The notes below the pieces were generated by a model. The model did not search any database and was not told the origin of the DNA. It was given only the letters and a program-made list of their open reading frames with translations. The position numbers and the translations under genes are program-made. A DNA stretch of 64,000 bases from Closterium sp. Naga37s-1 (taxonomy: Eukaryota > Streptophyta > Zygnematophyceae > Desmidiales > Closteriaceae), in contig CANJKZ010000013.1 of assembly GCA_947471745.1 (NCBI GenBank), positions 992,001-1,056,000 on the forward strand. Direction: 5' to 3'. Shown one piece after another: positions 51,997 to 63,334 of this stretch (the first letter of the stretch is position 1; each line of letters starts with the position of its first letter).

Positions 51997-53199
51997 CGCG
52001 ACGATCGCGAACGGTGCTGGCGGCGTTCGCGAGACGAATGTCGGGGGACGGGAAAGGGCGGACGTCTGGTGATCCTCGCGAAAGGAGCCTTGCGACGCTC
52101 GCGAACGGGGTCTAGCGACAAATGGCGAACGAAGCCAATTTCCTTACGCTTGTGTCTGGCTCAATGACGCCTCAAAAAGCGAATCGGCCTGCACCGTTAG
52201 GTTACCACATGACCCGCTTCGCTAGTGTCGAGTAACCATATAAACGGCTTCGCTATATCGAATCTCCAGCGCTCTGAAGCTGTGTGATCGAAAGCCACGT
52301 GAACCGAAGAGCAGATGACGCAGGGGCAGCCCTGCTTTTACTAGCTTGTGGGATTCCTTGGCCGCAGCGACGTGAGAGCCGTTTGTGGGATCACGATACG
52401 CGAGCAGGCTTCAAGCAGGATCAAGCCACTACGAGGCTCCTATGCTCGACTTCTCCCCGAAGGAGACAGGGGAGAGGGGCGGAGGTGGAGGTGGTGGTGG
52501 TAGGGGAAGCAAGATGCAATCCTCGCTACAGGTTCGCGTTTCGATAAGTCAAGAGTTGTACGTTCGCGTGCATAGTGCTGGATTTTTATTTGGAACGAAT
52601 AATCGCAGAGGTTCAGTGGAACAGACCTTCATTAGTTAATGCTACCGTAAGTGTTTCCACTCCAATCTCCTCCCCTGTACACTTCGTTCTCTCCACAGCC
52701 CCACTTTCGAAAACACTGTTAACTTGCACAAACATGACTACTACCGTATACATACAAAAGACAAATCACACATTATAGGTCATCTTTCACACCCAAGCCA
52801 AGCACACTCCCCCTCTTCTCATCCCCTCCCCTCCACCACAACCTCCTCCTTACTTACAATTGCTCCTCTTCTGTGTTCCCTTTACAAGCTGCTCCCCTAC
52901 AAGCAAGGCTTGCACCATGGCTTGCTACCGCTGGCGCTGCTCCTGCTGATATACTTACATGAATCACACTAGACTAATCACTCACACTCCATGCCCTCTT
53001 TCACACCCAAACCCAACTCCTTGGCCAGCACACACCCCCTCCTCATCTCCCCCTCCTCCCTCCACAGCACCCTCGTCTTCCTAAACACTTGCTTCTCAGT
53101 ATCTCCTTTACAAGCTGCTCCCATACAAGCACTGCTCAACCCATGGCCTCTGCTTGCTGCTTTTGCTGCTACTATGCACACACATACACACAGGAATTC
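51997..53199. other. Spacer upstream of uL11m and downstream of CMTR2
   Basis: The left part should hold the uL11m promoter. 52980-53175 is a good copy of the CMTR2 terminal exon tail, and 52778-52930 is a weaker one. Both read in the gene's direction but past its stop codon. No separate gene is recognised. Confidence 0.7.
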
Positions 53200-55554
53200 T
53201 CACACACACTCCATCCCCTCTTTCACACCTAGCCCAAGCGCCTTGGCCAGCACACACCCCCTCCTTCTCATCTCCTCCTCCTCCCTCCACAGCCCCCTCC
53301 TCTTCCTGTAACACTTGCTCTTCCTCGCAGGCCCTCGCGGTATCCCCTCTACAAGCTGCTCCCCTACAAGCAGCGCGCGCCCCATAGCCTCCGCCTGCTG
53401 CTGCTGCATGCAAGCTTCAAATGAGAGGAGGGCGCGGAGGAAGGAGTCGGAGAGGGGGAGAGTGAGGGCGGGGGCGAGGAGAGGGGAGAGGGGAGGAGGA
53501 AGTGATTCCCACTGGAGGGATATGCGGTCTAAGTCCAGGAGAATGTGGGAGAGAGAGGGGGAGGAGGGAGAGGAGGGGGCAGGAGATGGGGTGGTGGAGG
53601 AAATAAGGGAGGCTGTAGAAGTTGCATTTCTCCCCTTGAATCCCCGAGCCACAACGTAACGTTCGGCGTTGCAGGCTCGGGAGGAGCGGAGGCGGACGAG
53701 GTGGAGGGAGCGGAAGGAGAGGGCGAGCAGGGCGAGGAGCGACGCTGTTGAGAGCAGCGATCCGCCCAGCAGCTTGAGAACGAACGTTCCCCCTGGCGCC
53801 TGGTGGGGTGGAGAGAGGGGGCACAAGGGAATGTGGGGTTAAGGAGAGTGTGAGCCGGGCGAGGAGAGAGGCTGTTGAGAGCAGAGAGCCGCCCAGCAGC
53901 TTGAGAATGAACGTGCCCCCTGGCGCCTGGTGGTGGGAGAGAGGGGAGATGACACAGATGGAGTGGAGAGAGGCGGGGCAAAGATGAGGGATGCTGTGCT
54001 ATTCAGGGATGTAGGAAGGGATGAGGTGAGGGAACAGCAGCCCAGCAGCTTGAGAACGAACATGCCGCCTGGCGCGTGGTGGGGTGAGAGAAGGAGGTCT
54101 GGAGGAAGGGACAGACGGGAAAGTGGAATGCGAGGAAACAAGAGGGGTAATGAGGTGGAGGGAACGGAAAAAGGCCTTCCAGGGTTGATGCGCCAACAAT
54201 GATCCGCCACACCGCTAGGGAACGAATGAGCATCAACAAAGTCTCAGCAGCAGAATGCATACATGGCATCACATCACATCTCTTAAGGTGCCTCAAAAGG
54301 CAACACATCTCACCAGCAGCTTGAGAGCGGCGTGCACTTGGCAGAAGACGAGGCGGGCGTGCATGGCCTCCTGTCGGTCCCAATCCACCGAGCTATCCAG
54401 TCCCCCATCCGCTGTCACCACTGCCGCCCCTCCCTCAATCGTTGACTTGCCAGCCTGGCAGTACACTGAACTGTCCAAACCGCCATCCGCTGTTACCTCC
54501 GTCGCCCCTCCAACCACCGTCGCCCCTCCCTCCATCTTTGACTTGCCAGCCTGGCATTCTGCTGAACTGTTCAACCCCCCGTCCACGTGGCTGTCCCTGA
54601 TGACGTCAGCAGCGAAGGCTGCCACGTTGGCATGACGTGTCAAGTCTCCTGTGCCGTCCATCCCATACAGCACATGGCCGTGGGACAGGAAGGAAGCTGC
54701 CTGGAAGCTGATGGGGGTTGACACGATCGATTGTGGAAGCAGCTCAGGTTGTGACTGTAACGAGGGTGATTGTAACGAGGCGGAGCTGTGCAGAGGACTG
54801 CAGAGGGCACAGTGTTCCTTCTCCTCTTTCTCTCCCTCCTCTCCCTCCTCTCTCTCCTCTTCCACCTCCTTTAAGTCATCAACACTGCATCCCCCGTCCT
54901 TCTCTGTACCACCATACTTGCCTAGGATACCTGCACCACCATTACTTATCTGCTCCCCCCTTGCTTCCACACACCTTCCTCCCTGCGCGCCTCTCTGCCG
55001 CCCCAGCAGGCCCAGCACGAAGTCGGGTGCATGCCCAGAGGCGGCAGAGGGGGCAGGGTGGAGGACAGTTTGGGGAAAAGAGTGGGGTGCAGGGTGGGCG
55101 GCAGGGTGGGGCGCAGGGAGAGGTGAGTGGAAGGCAGTGGTGGGAGCATGGGCAGTAGCAGGCAGCAAAGGGGGCTGCAGGTTGACTGGGCGCAGAGGCG
55201 AGCGGTGATGCTGCACCTCCCCTGTCACCTGCTGCGGCACCTCTCTGGTGATCTGCTGCTGCTGCTTTGACCGCTTCTTCTCCCTCTTCCTCCTGCTCTT
55301 ACACGCGTTTCCCCCCCCTCCCCGTTCACCTCCCTGCTCTCCTCCCTGCGTCCCTTCCTGCGTCCCTCCCTCCTCGCCCGAACAGTTGCTTACTCCAAGT
55401 GAAACAACACCTCCTGAGCCAACACCTCCCGAGCCAACACCTCCCGAGCCAACACCTCCCGAGCCAACACCTCCCGAGCCAACACCTCCCAAGCCAACAC
55501 CTTCCGAGCCAACTCCTGCCGAGCCAACACCTGTCCACTGCGGATCGCACTGCT

Positions 55555-55601
<47 letters not shown>

Positions 55602-57759
55602 CGGTGGTGCTGGTGCTGCTGCTTTTGTCGCTGCACCCATTGCTGCTGCGGCTGTTGCTGTTGCTGCTGCTGCTGTGGCTTCCAATGCAGCGGATGCTCT
55701 CTCCACTCAGCGCTGCCACTCCTGCTGCTGCCACCGCTGCTGCTTTCCCAGCTGCTGCCCCAGCTGCCGCTGCTTCTGCTGCTGCCAGGGCTGCTGCACC
55801 CACTCCCTCCCCCACCCCTGCCGCTCCTGCCCCCACCTCTGCCCCCCCTAACAGACGCTGGCACAGGAATTGCCCGTGATCTTCGTTCCCCCCTCCCACC
55901 CTTGATTTCTTCTCCAGATCCTCCTCCTTCCCCGAATTGTCCTCCCCCTCCTCTTCCCCACTCTCCTCTCCCTCCTCTTCCTCCTCCTCCCGCTCCTCTT
56001 CCCCTTCCTCCTCCCTCCCTTCCTTGAACCATTCCACCCAATACACTCCCCCTCCCCCTCCCCCTCCCCCTCCCCCTCCCCCCATGCCCTTGCACCACCG
56101 CTCTGCACCCCTCCTCACCAGCACTCACACCAGAACCAACACCCAACCCCGCACATACTCCCGAACCTGCAACCGAACCAATAGTTGGCGAACCAAAAAT
56201 CGAGCCACCAGCAGTCGAACCAACAACCGAGCCAACAGCTGCCGAGCCTACAGCAGCCTTGCCTCGGAGAGTGATTCCGAACCACAGGTGCTGCAAACCA
56301 CGACCCGCCACCTCCACTCCCACATCCGCTCCCTCTCCCCCTCCCCCTCCCTTTCCGCCTTCCGCAACTCCCCCCCCTGTACCCCCGGCCTGTTCCGCCA
56401 GCAGCAGCTGCACCGCTTGAATGAAACCCCCCGGCCCCTCACACAGGTGCGCGGAGACAAGCGGGGGGGAGCGGGGAGGGGAAACAAGGGAAGCGGAAAC
56501 CTTTAGGGGAAGATCCGGGGAAGCGCTTTCCGCTTTGGCTCCCCCCAGCAGGCGGAAAAGGCGCGCCATTTCGACCATTTTGAAGAACGCGCGGCTGATG
56601 GCGCGCGGGGCGGGGGAGGCGTGGGGGAACGCGCTTATGGGTTGGGGGGAAGCGATTGAAGGTAGCGGGGAAGCCAAACTGGGTTGGGGGGAGGCGCCGA
56701 TGGGGGAGGGCGGGATTCCGGAGGCCGACGCGGAGGTCGATGCTGCCGCAACGGGGTTGGGGTTTAGCGATGCCACGTCAGCAAGGAGCTCGTACGGGTT
56801 TGCGCACTGCGCGGCGAGCGACCAAAGGTCCAATCCCTGCAAGAATGGGGGGGAATGGGGGAGAAGGAGGGGGAGGGAAATAAGGGAAGGCGGATAGCGG
56901 AGCGAGGGGCGGATGGGGAAGGGGGGGAGGGGGGCGGGGAAGAAGAGGAGTGAGTGCATAGAGGTGGAAGGAAGGGATGGGAGCGACAACGCGCAAACTG
57001 GATCAAGCAGAAACTATTCACATGGAGCATTGCTCAAACTAGAGTAGTTTGTCTGCTTGCAGTCACGCCCTCCAACCACTCACGGCCTCAAACTAATCAC
57101 GGCCCAAACCCCTTTCGTACCTCGCGAGTCGTGAATGCCGTGACCTCGTATTTGCGTTCCAATAGCGAATCCCGCGTTTCAATCAGCCAGTTGCGTGACC
57201 GCAGAATCCAATCACTGTCGGGATCTGACACGCTGGCAAGATCCTCATTGGCCAGCTTTTCTGCCACGTCAGCGGTGACGCTAGCGGCAAGATCCTCACG
57301 GTCGATTCGAGCGGATGGTATGGGAACAGAATCTGACGCTCCCGCCATTTCATCTGCCGAAAGCCGAGTCGCGAGAATGTCTTCCAACCCCCTAGCCGTT
57401 AACTCTAACAGACGGCCGTCAGGGGGTAGGCTGGTCGCGAACACGTTCTCCGTCGGCAGGGAGACGGCGAAACAACCCAAGCCGTCAAAATCATCAAAAT
57501 TGTGAGGTTCTCGGAGAAAGTAAAGAACGGGATCAGAAGATCCCTCCGGGTACGAGCCATTAGGATTTAATGGCCTCTTTGAAAAAGATCCGTTGGGATC
57601 TGTCGCGAGGGCAGCGTCTGTAACTCGCGAGCAGAGCTGATCCAATCTGTCGCGACTCGCATGGAGGCTGGGCATGGAAAATGCGGGATGGCAGGGAACG
57701 GAAGTGAGACTTGCACGCGGTGCTGGCGGATCGAGTAGGGTCTGGTCTAGGTATGTCAT
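53200..57759 (-). CDS. CMTR2: Cap-specific mRNA 2'-O-methyltransferase 2 (FtsJ/adrift type)
   Basis: Three exons (57759-57121, 56836-54314, 53799-53200) give about 1,253 residues. The enzyme methylates the ribose of the second transcribed nucleotide of capped RNA. Motifs in order are WILRSRNWLIE, NPYELLADVA, SRAFFKMVEM (first catalytic Lys), HLCEGPGGFIQAV (SAM loop), HLWFGITL, GMDGTGDLTRHANV, VTADGGLDSS (catalytic Asp), CQVHAALKLL and then APGGTFVLKLL (second Lys). The SAM region and the TADGG region are separated by some 450 residues of Gly-, Gln- and Ser-rich low-complexity sequence. The VTADGGLDSS stretch is present in tandem copies. Homology to known CMTR2 is clear only in the catalytic blocks. 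Confidence 0.88.
53850..54092 (-). repeat. Two copies of the 5' end of CMTR2 exon 3
   Basis: Copies near 53875-53938 and 54028-54088 repeat APGGTFVLKLLG with the acceptor, in the intron upstream of the real exon start at 53799. Degraded palindrome-like sequence (CTTAAGGTGCCTCAAAAGG) lies near 54283, next to the exon 2 donor. Confidence 0.87.
54383..54600 (-). repeat. In-frame tandem repeat of the CMTR2 active-site segment
   Basis: Three units of about 26 residues begin HVDGGLNSS, VTADGGLDSS and VTADGGLDSS. The first two continue with CQAGKS and MEGGA or IEGGA. The last one runs into the normal WDRQEAMHARLVF sequence. Confidence 0.9.
55405..55700 (-). repeat. 15-bp coding repeat and CAG-rich tract in CMTR2
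   Basis: A 15-bp unit (CCTCCCGAGCCAACA) is repeated eight to nine times at 55409-55535 and encodes GVGSG. It is followed by CTG-rich sequence that encodes runs of Gln. Both lie in the low-complexity insert of exon 2. Confidence 0.9.
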
Positions 57760-58997
57760 ATTGGCTGAATGAACATAGTTGGTGCAACTGGTAAAGAATG
57801 CAGCACTCTATGTACGAACAAACTGAAGGAGATCTGTGAGGAACAAATGAAGGGTGAAACGTGAAGTTGGTGGTGGCGGGAGGAGCATGCACCAAGGCCA
57901 GTCTTGAGAATTCATGCGTTTCCATGTGGGCAATGCCTGCTGCATGTTCATGCTCTCTTGTTTCGGGCTTTTGAGAGACCCGAGGACGAGATCCAGCCGT
58001 TTATTGCAGACTAATCGGCAACATCGTCGTCGAGATTGAAGTTCAGTTCGTGGGGATGCATTTCAAAATGCCCATCACAGTCTTTCTGTGATCTTTTGCA
58101 AAGTAGGCAGTTTACAGTTCCCGCCAGGGCATTCCACGTGGCAATAATGTGTACGTTTGCAGGGATTGGTTAAATTTCAATCTGCGTGCGTGGAAGCCGG
58201 ACTACATGACGACGACGGAGTCATATTGCTGTCAGCTCCCGCTCTCAACTGAAATCCACCTTCATAGTCAGACCCCATACGCGAGTCATGCAATTACATG
58301 AACTGTACTTACCTGGAGAGTGTTGTTTAAGAAAGGTACATGAGAACTTAACATCGAAAATCATTACTCAGCCTCAGAAAATCACAAGAAACCAGTGATC
58401 CTCGTACGCTTTAGAAAGCGACGCGGCCGTGACCTGTTCCCATGCTTGCCATCTGTGGGGCCAACATGCTTGCGGGTGGGCACATTAGGCCCGCCGAATC
58501 GCTCCTAGTGCGCTTCGACGTCATCCAATGGCCACTATCGGGGCAACCGTTGTGGACTTCGCTTGGCTCGTGAGAATTTGGAATTTCGCCAGCGAATTTC
58601 CCTCCGAATGGCGCCATGAATTTCACCTGACCTGCACGGCTCATCCTCCCTCACGCAAATTGTCATGTCGCTGCGCCACATTGCAGACAACTCCCCACAG
58701 GGTTTCCCTTACCCTCTGTGAACCTGACTCACTCTCCCCAGCACAGCTACTGATTCTCCCCACGAAACTGTCAAGACCTACGGCCATGTCCTAATTCCAC
58801 ACCGTATAAAGTAGAGCCGAAGCTATCACATCTGCATCATTCTAAACTTCAGTCCAGTGCCTTTTAGCGTTGAGCACGTTTCTCGAATCTACATATAGCA
58901 GCCCTGCTCCTAGCTCCTTCCGCACCACGTAACTCTCCATCGCTCTGGTTGTCGCTGGAATCCGCGCGTGACTCTCCAGCAGATAAAGAGAAGCACC
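57760..58997. other. Divergent spacer between CMTR2 and the SLPGSDN-repeat gene
   Basis: This should hold both promoters. Nothing coding is recognised. Confidence 0.4.
58805..58811 (+). promoter_or_regulatory. TATA box candidate of the SLPGSDN-repeat gene
   Basis: TATAAAG stands 187-193 bp upstream of the start codon at 58998, in a stretch without other TATA-like words. A transcription start near 58835 would give a leader of about 160 bases. Confidence 0.45.
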
Positions 58998-60489
58998 ATG
59001 GCTCACAAAGCGGTATCCCTTCTCGTTCTCTGCGTGCTTGCTAGCGCGACTATCGCTCACGGCGCTCGGCCAATCACCCCCTCGACTCTTAACGCAGAAA
59101 CCGCATCGCAGAGCCAATCCCCCTTCTCCGCGTCGAGCCTCTTCCGCATGGCCTTGGCCTCCTGGAATGACGGCGCTCAAGGCGCCATCCTTCCCTCCGT
59201 TTCCGAATCCGACGACTCCCAAGGTGAGAAATCGGCTCAGCGACAGCCGACTAGGAAGAAACATTTCTCCCTTCCATTGTCCAATCACCCGCCATTGTCA
59301 TTGCATTTCCCGCTGGATTGATCGCAAACATGCCGCGCACTTCAGATATCTTCCCCAAGTGTCTCAGCTGCAGTTGTTTCGGAGCCCGTCTGACGCCCTG
59401 CCTTTCCCTAGAGCAATTCGCGCATGGAATCCCCTTACTCTCTCTTCACGCTCTCTCTCATTGCATCTCGCTCACCCATTCAACCCTCTTCCACGAATAT
59501 TCCCATTCCCGTTTCACCCAGTTCGCGAGCCAACGAGCCCCACTGTCGTAGTTGCGCCCGAAGTCGCTCCGTTCGAGGAGGACGTGGATCCTGCTGCTGC
59601 TGACGTGGCGGTGTCGCTCCCCGGATCCGACAATCTGATCATCTCCCGCGTGCATGCGAAGCCGGCGAAAATCGTCGAGCCGGTTGACGACACGGACGAC
59701 AATGACGACAATGACGACAATAACGACAACATCATCGTCGAAGACGACGTCTACGACGACGTCTTTTCGCGACTGATCGCCAACGAAGCGAACGAGGAGG
59801 CCAGTCTCACTTCCGTCTCTCTGCCTGGTTCTGACAACGTCATCGCGGCGATTCGCAATTTTCGGCGCCACGTGGCTTCCAAGCCTAGGAGCAGCTTCAG
59901 CGTGTCGCTTCCCGGTTCTGACAACGAGATCGTGGCGTTCGGCGTTCCTGCGACGCTGGCGACTCGAAGCGTCGTCGTCGCGACGGACGTAGACGCGCTC
60001 CAGGCGGAGGCGACGAAGGAAGAGAGCGTCGTTGTTGCGAACGACGAAAAGGTGACGAAGGCCGAGGACGATTCCACCTTCCACGTGTCGCTTCCTGGTT
60101 CGGACAACGAGATCTGGGCCCGCCACGTGCCCCACAGGAAGGGCAACGTAGTGGCGATTACCGACGAGTTAGACCGCGATTCAACCACCACCACCGCTAC
60201 AGCCACTGCCACCACTGCTACCGCCTCGCTATCCCCCAAGTCTGCTTCTGCTTCCTCTGCTGACGACAACACTGCATCCGTGTCGCTGCCCGGTTCCGAC
60301 AATGTGATTCAGGCGTTTAGCATCCGTGGAAATAAGAAAAAGGTCACCTCATTTCAGATGTCGCTTCCTGGTTCCGATAATGTTATTACCGCGTATGGCG
60401 TGCCGGAGAGGAAGGGGCTGACCGTTGTCGCCACGGAGGCCCCGGAAGTCGCAAAGCCTGCTGCCACAGAAACGAGGTCGCAGAGGTGA
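58998..60489 (+). CDS. Secreted protein with repeated SLPGSDN units (peptide-precursor-like)
   Basis: Two exons (58998-59223 and 59522-60489) give about 397 residues. The signal peptide is residues 1-22 (VSLLVLCVLASATIAHG). An acidic run (DDNDDNDDNNDN) follows near residue 135. Six units with the core SLPGSDN start at 59611, 59815, 59902, 60085, 60280 and 60358. Most follow the pattern SLPGSDN-x-I-x-A-x-x-V-P-x-R-K. Spacers are variable and rich in Asp, Thr and Ala. A seventh unit lies past the stop in another frame. Conserved short units, basic residues after them and a signal peptide resemble multi-copy peptide precursors. A cell-wall repeat protein is also possible. I recognise no family. 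Confidence 0.75.
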
Positions 60490-60596
60490 ATGCGACTACG
60501 GACGATGTCTTCACGGTGTCGCTCCCTGGGTCCGACAACGTAATCGCTGCACTGCACGTTCCCCATAAGCGCAAATTCGTTGTTGCGCAAGCGTAG
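60490..60596 (+). other. Seventh SLPGSDN unit, out of frame with the gene
   Basis: 60516-60539 encodes VSLPGSDN, and the same frame continues through VIAALHVPHKRKF to a stop at 60594-60596. It differs by one base of phase from the sequence before it; the phase change lies between about 60450 and 60489. Confidence 0.8.
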
Positions 60597-60832
60597 CTTT
60601 ACCAAAGCAAGCGCAAATAATGGGGCAAGCTCAGCCCCTTCCAAATAATAGCGGGTTTTTCTATCACCTCCCTTGTTTCCATATATACTAAGCAACCATT
60701 AGCTTCCTGTTTCCATCCACCCCTTCAGCTCTGCCCTGTATCACACTAACCTATGTGAATGAAAGAAAAGTCTTTACTAATGGGCTGTAAGGACACTGAG
60801 GGACGACCATCTGAGTTAGTAAGCTACATGCC

Positions 60833-61273
60833 CTACTCCCTGGCAATTCGGCCAAAACGCCTCATATAACGTATACCAGCCCAGTCTATGTACGGCACCC
60901 AGCAAGTCAGCAAGGCACAAAAGGGATACATGCTGTTGTGTATAAGGTACCCGACCCACACACGCCACAGCGCATACTGCCACTCTCTGCAATCACATTT
61001 CCCTCGATCAACCACGGCTATCGCTGCATGATCTGGGCAAAAGGGAGCCTGAGGGTCAAGAAAGCGGCAGGTCTGAATGTGCGCGGCAATCATGGCACGG
61101 AGGGCGAGAGAGGCGAAGGCAAAGGAGGCGAGGTGGAGCAGCGCAAGTGAGACGGCTAGAGGGAGGTGGGAGAGGTGGGTGATGGTGTGGTGAAGGAGTG
61201 AGGGAAGGAGGGGGAGGAGGAGAGCAGGGTGCTTCAAGTAAACTCCTAGTGTGTTGTTGGTTGCGGAGAGCTG

Positions 61274-61314
<41 letters not shown>

Positions 61315-63334
61315 AGACAGCTTCTGGTGAGATTCCGCCACTCAGAATGCTGCATGTTGTGTTGGCTTGAGCCAAGGCAAGCCCACTAGGGCACACAGGA
61401 GACGCATCAGTGGCAGCACCTGCTGCTCCTCCTGCTGCTGCTGTCGCTCCTCCTGGTGGTGGTGCTGCTGCTGCTCTTGATGTTGCTGCCCCTCCTGCTA
61501 CAGCTACGCCAGTCTGCGACGTGGCAATAGCAGCAGCACTGAACGGCAGCACACGGCAAACCACACCGACCACAGGAACGTTACACACGGGAGCAGCAGC
61601 CACCAGCGACACACCCCCGTGGACTCCGGCCAAAACCGGTGCAGCAGAACTAACCAACCAAGGCAGGAAATACTGCACTAGGAACGAGAGCGAGACGGCC
61701 ATCGACCCAACCATGACGGAGCTAAAGGCCATGCCCATGAGCAGCAGCCAGAGGTTGAGGCGGCGGTTGAGTGGGGAGAAGTATGTGGTGATCGCGAACA
61801 GCTGCCGCCGCAGGTAGCTCCAGAACTGAATGGCGGAGAAGTGCGAGTCTAGGGGGTGTGCCAGGAGCGCGTAGGCTGGCGATAGCATTGGCGGGTCGCT
61901 GCTACCGGAGGTACTGGGGTTGCTGGGGGTGCTGGGGCTGTTGGGTTCGAGGCTGCTTAGCCTGAGACGCTGTGCACAATCCAAGGCCCTGCAGGGAAGG
62001 CTGCTACCGCCCTGCTGCTCCCGCTTCTCACATTCCTGAGCAATCAGCTGGGATGATTCCTCTTGGCATGCCTTGCTGCTGCTCCTCCTGTCTATTCTGC
62101 TCCCATTGTTGCTCCCATTGCTGCTCTTGCTGCTGCTCTTACTGCCACCGTTGTTGCTCTCGCTGTTGCCGCTGCTGCTCTTGATGCTGCTCCGTATGCT
62201 GTTGCCCACTGCCCCCAGCGTCATGTCATCAGAGTACCCTCCCTGCTGAAGCACATCCACCATGCCGAGCCTGTTGCTTCGGAAATCCCAGAGCCTGAGC
62301 ATCATGCACCCGCCCCAGATATACTCCGTGCCGGCATCATAGGAAAAATTAACCAAAGGGACCAGATGAAACCCTAACACCGCGTACGAAAACAGTGACC
62401 CCGGGTTTGGAATGTCAAACGGGTACCCGGTTACAAGGAACGTGTCGGGTCGGCAAAGCATGTCTGTTACGAGGTAAGTGATCGCCTCTGGGTACATTCT
62501 CGCATCGTCGTCAAGGAAAAGGACAAGTTCTGCTTCCGGATGGGCGGCGGCGACACCGGCCAGCTGATTGTGGATCTTTTGGCTGCATGTGGTGGAGGTG
62601 CCAGCTACCACCACACGAACCTTCCTCAGATGCACCTCCCCCTGCTGCCTGCACGCTATGCCAGTTTCCCCTTCACATGCCGCCTCCCCAGAGCATACAG
62701 CTCCCCCTCCGCGCGAATCTATAGATTCTCTTCCCTGCGCTGCCCCTGCCTCTCCCTGGCCTTCCCCAGCACACTTCTGCCGCCTTCCTTCCTCCTTTTG
62801 CACCCTCCCTTCCTCCCCCTCCGCGCACCTTTCCCTTCCCCCTTTATGCGCAGCGTTGAATCGCGCTGCGAGCTTGCGCGCCTCGCGGTACGCGCGGTCC
62901 GCCTCGCTCTCCACGACTATGAGGAACTCCACGGGGCCCGCGTAATCCGCCGTAATGTGCGTTGCCCAGTTGCTCGCCGTGTGTGCGTGAAAGCCGCGCA
63001 CCGGCATCACCACCGCCACCGCCGGCCAATGAGGACAGCGCGAGCTCTCCGCGTTTCCCGTCGTGTTACCACTTGAAGTAATCACCCCGGCACGCGGATT
63101 GTTATCGCAATCGCCATCGTCAGTAGAGATAGCACCCCCGCCTGGTTGCTGCGCGCCGCAATTTCGCGTCGCGCGTTGAGGGTGCTTTTCGGCGGACGCG
63201 CGGCGACGCGAGCGGAGGCGATCGAGGGATTTTCGGCGGTTGCGGGCGGCGACGGACCAGCCGTACGTGTGGAGGAGCAGCAGCAGCACGCCCGCCACCT
63301 GCAAGCCGTGCAGGAGAGCCACAACCGGGCCCAT
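60833..63334 (-). CDS. GCS: Ceramide glucosyltransferase (GT21)
   Basis: A single exon gives 833 residues. The enzyme moves glucose from UDP-glucose to ceramide at the Golgi or ER membrane. An N-terminal membrane helix covers residues 3-24. GT21 motifs are PVRGFH (112), D1 in VESEADRAY (near 142), LFLDDDAR (D2, near 275), GYPFDIPNP, WGGCMMLRLWDF, GGYSDDM (D3, near 369) and SYLRRQLFAI in the place of the (Q/R)xxRW motif. Several hydrophobic C-terminal segments follow, among them LLLMGMAFSSVMVGSMAVSL. Low-complexity inserts at residues about 160-235, 380-480 and 580-680 make it roughly twice the usual length. No exon-edge copies are seen, as expected for a gene without introns. Confidence 0.88.

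Noticed and set aside
58411-58794. Small genes in the spacer right of CMTR2
   Set aside because: Open frames of 60-90 codons occur on both strands, without start context, domains or repeats. They are compatible with chance.
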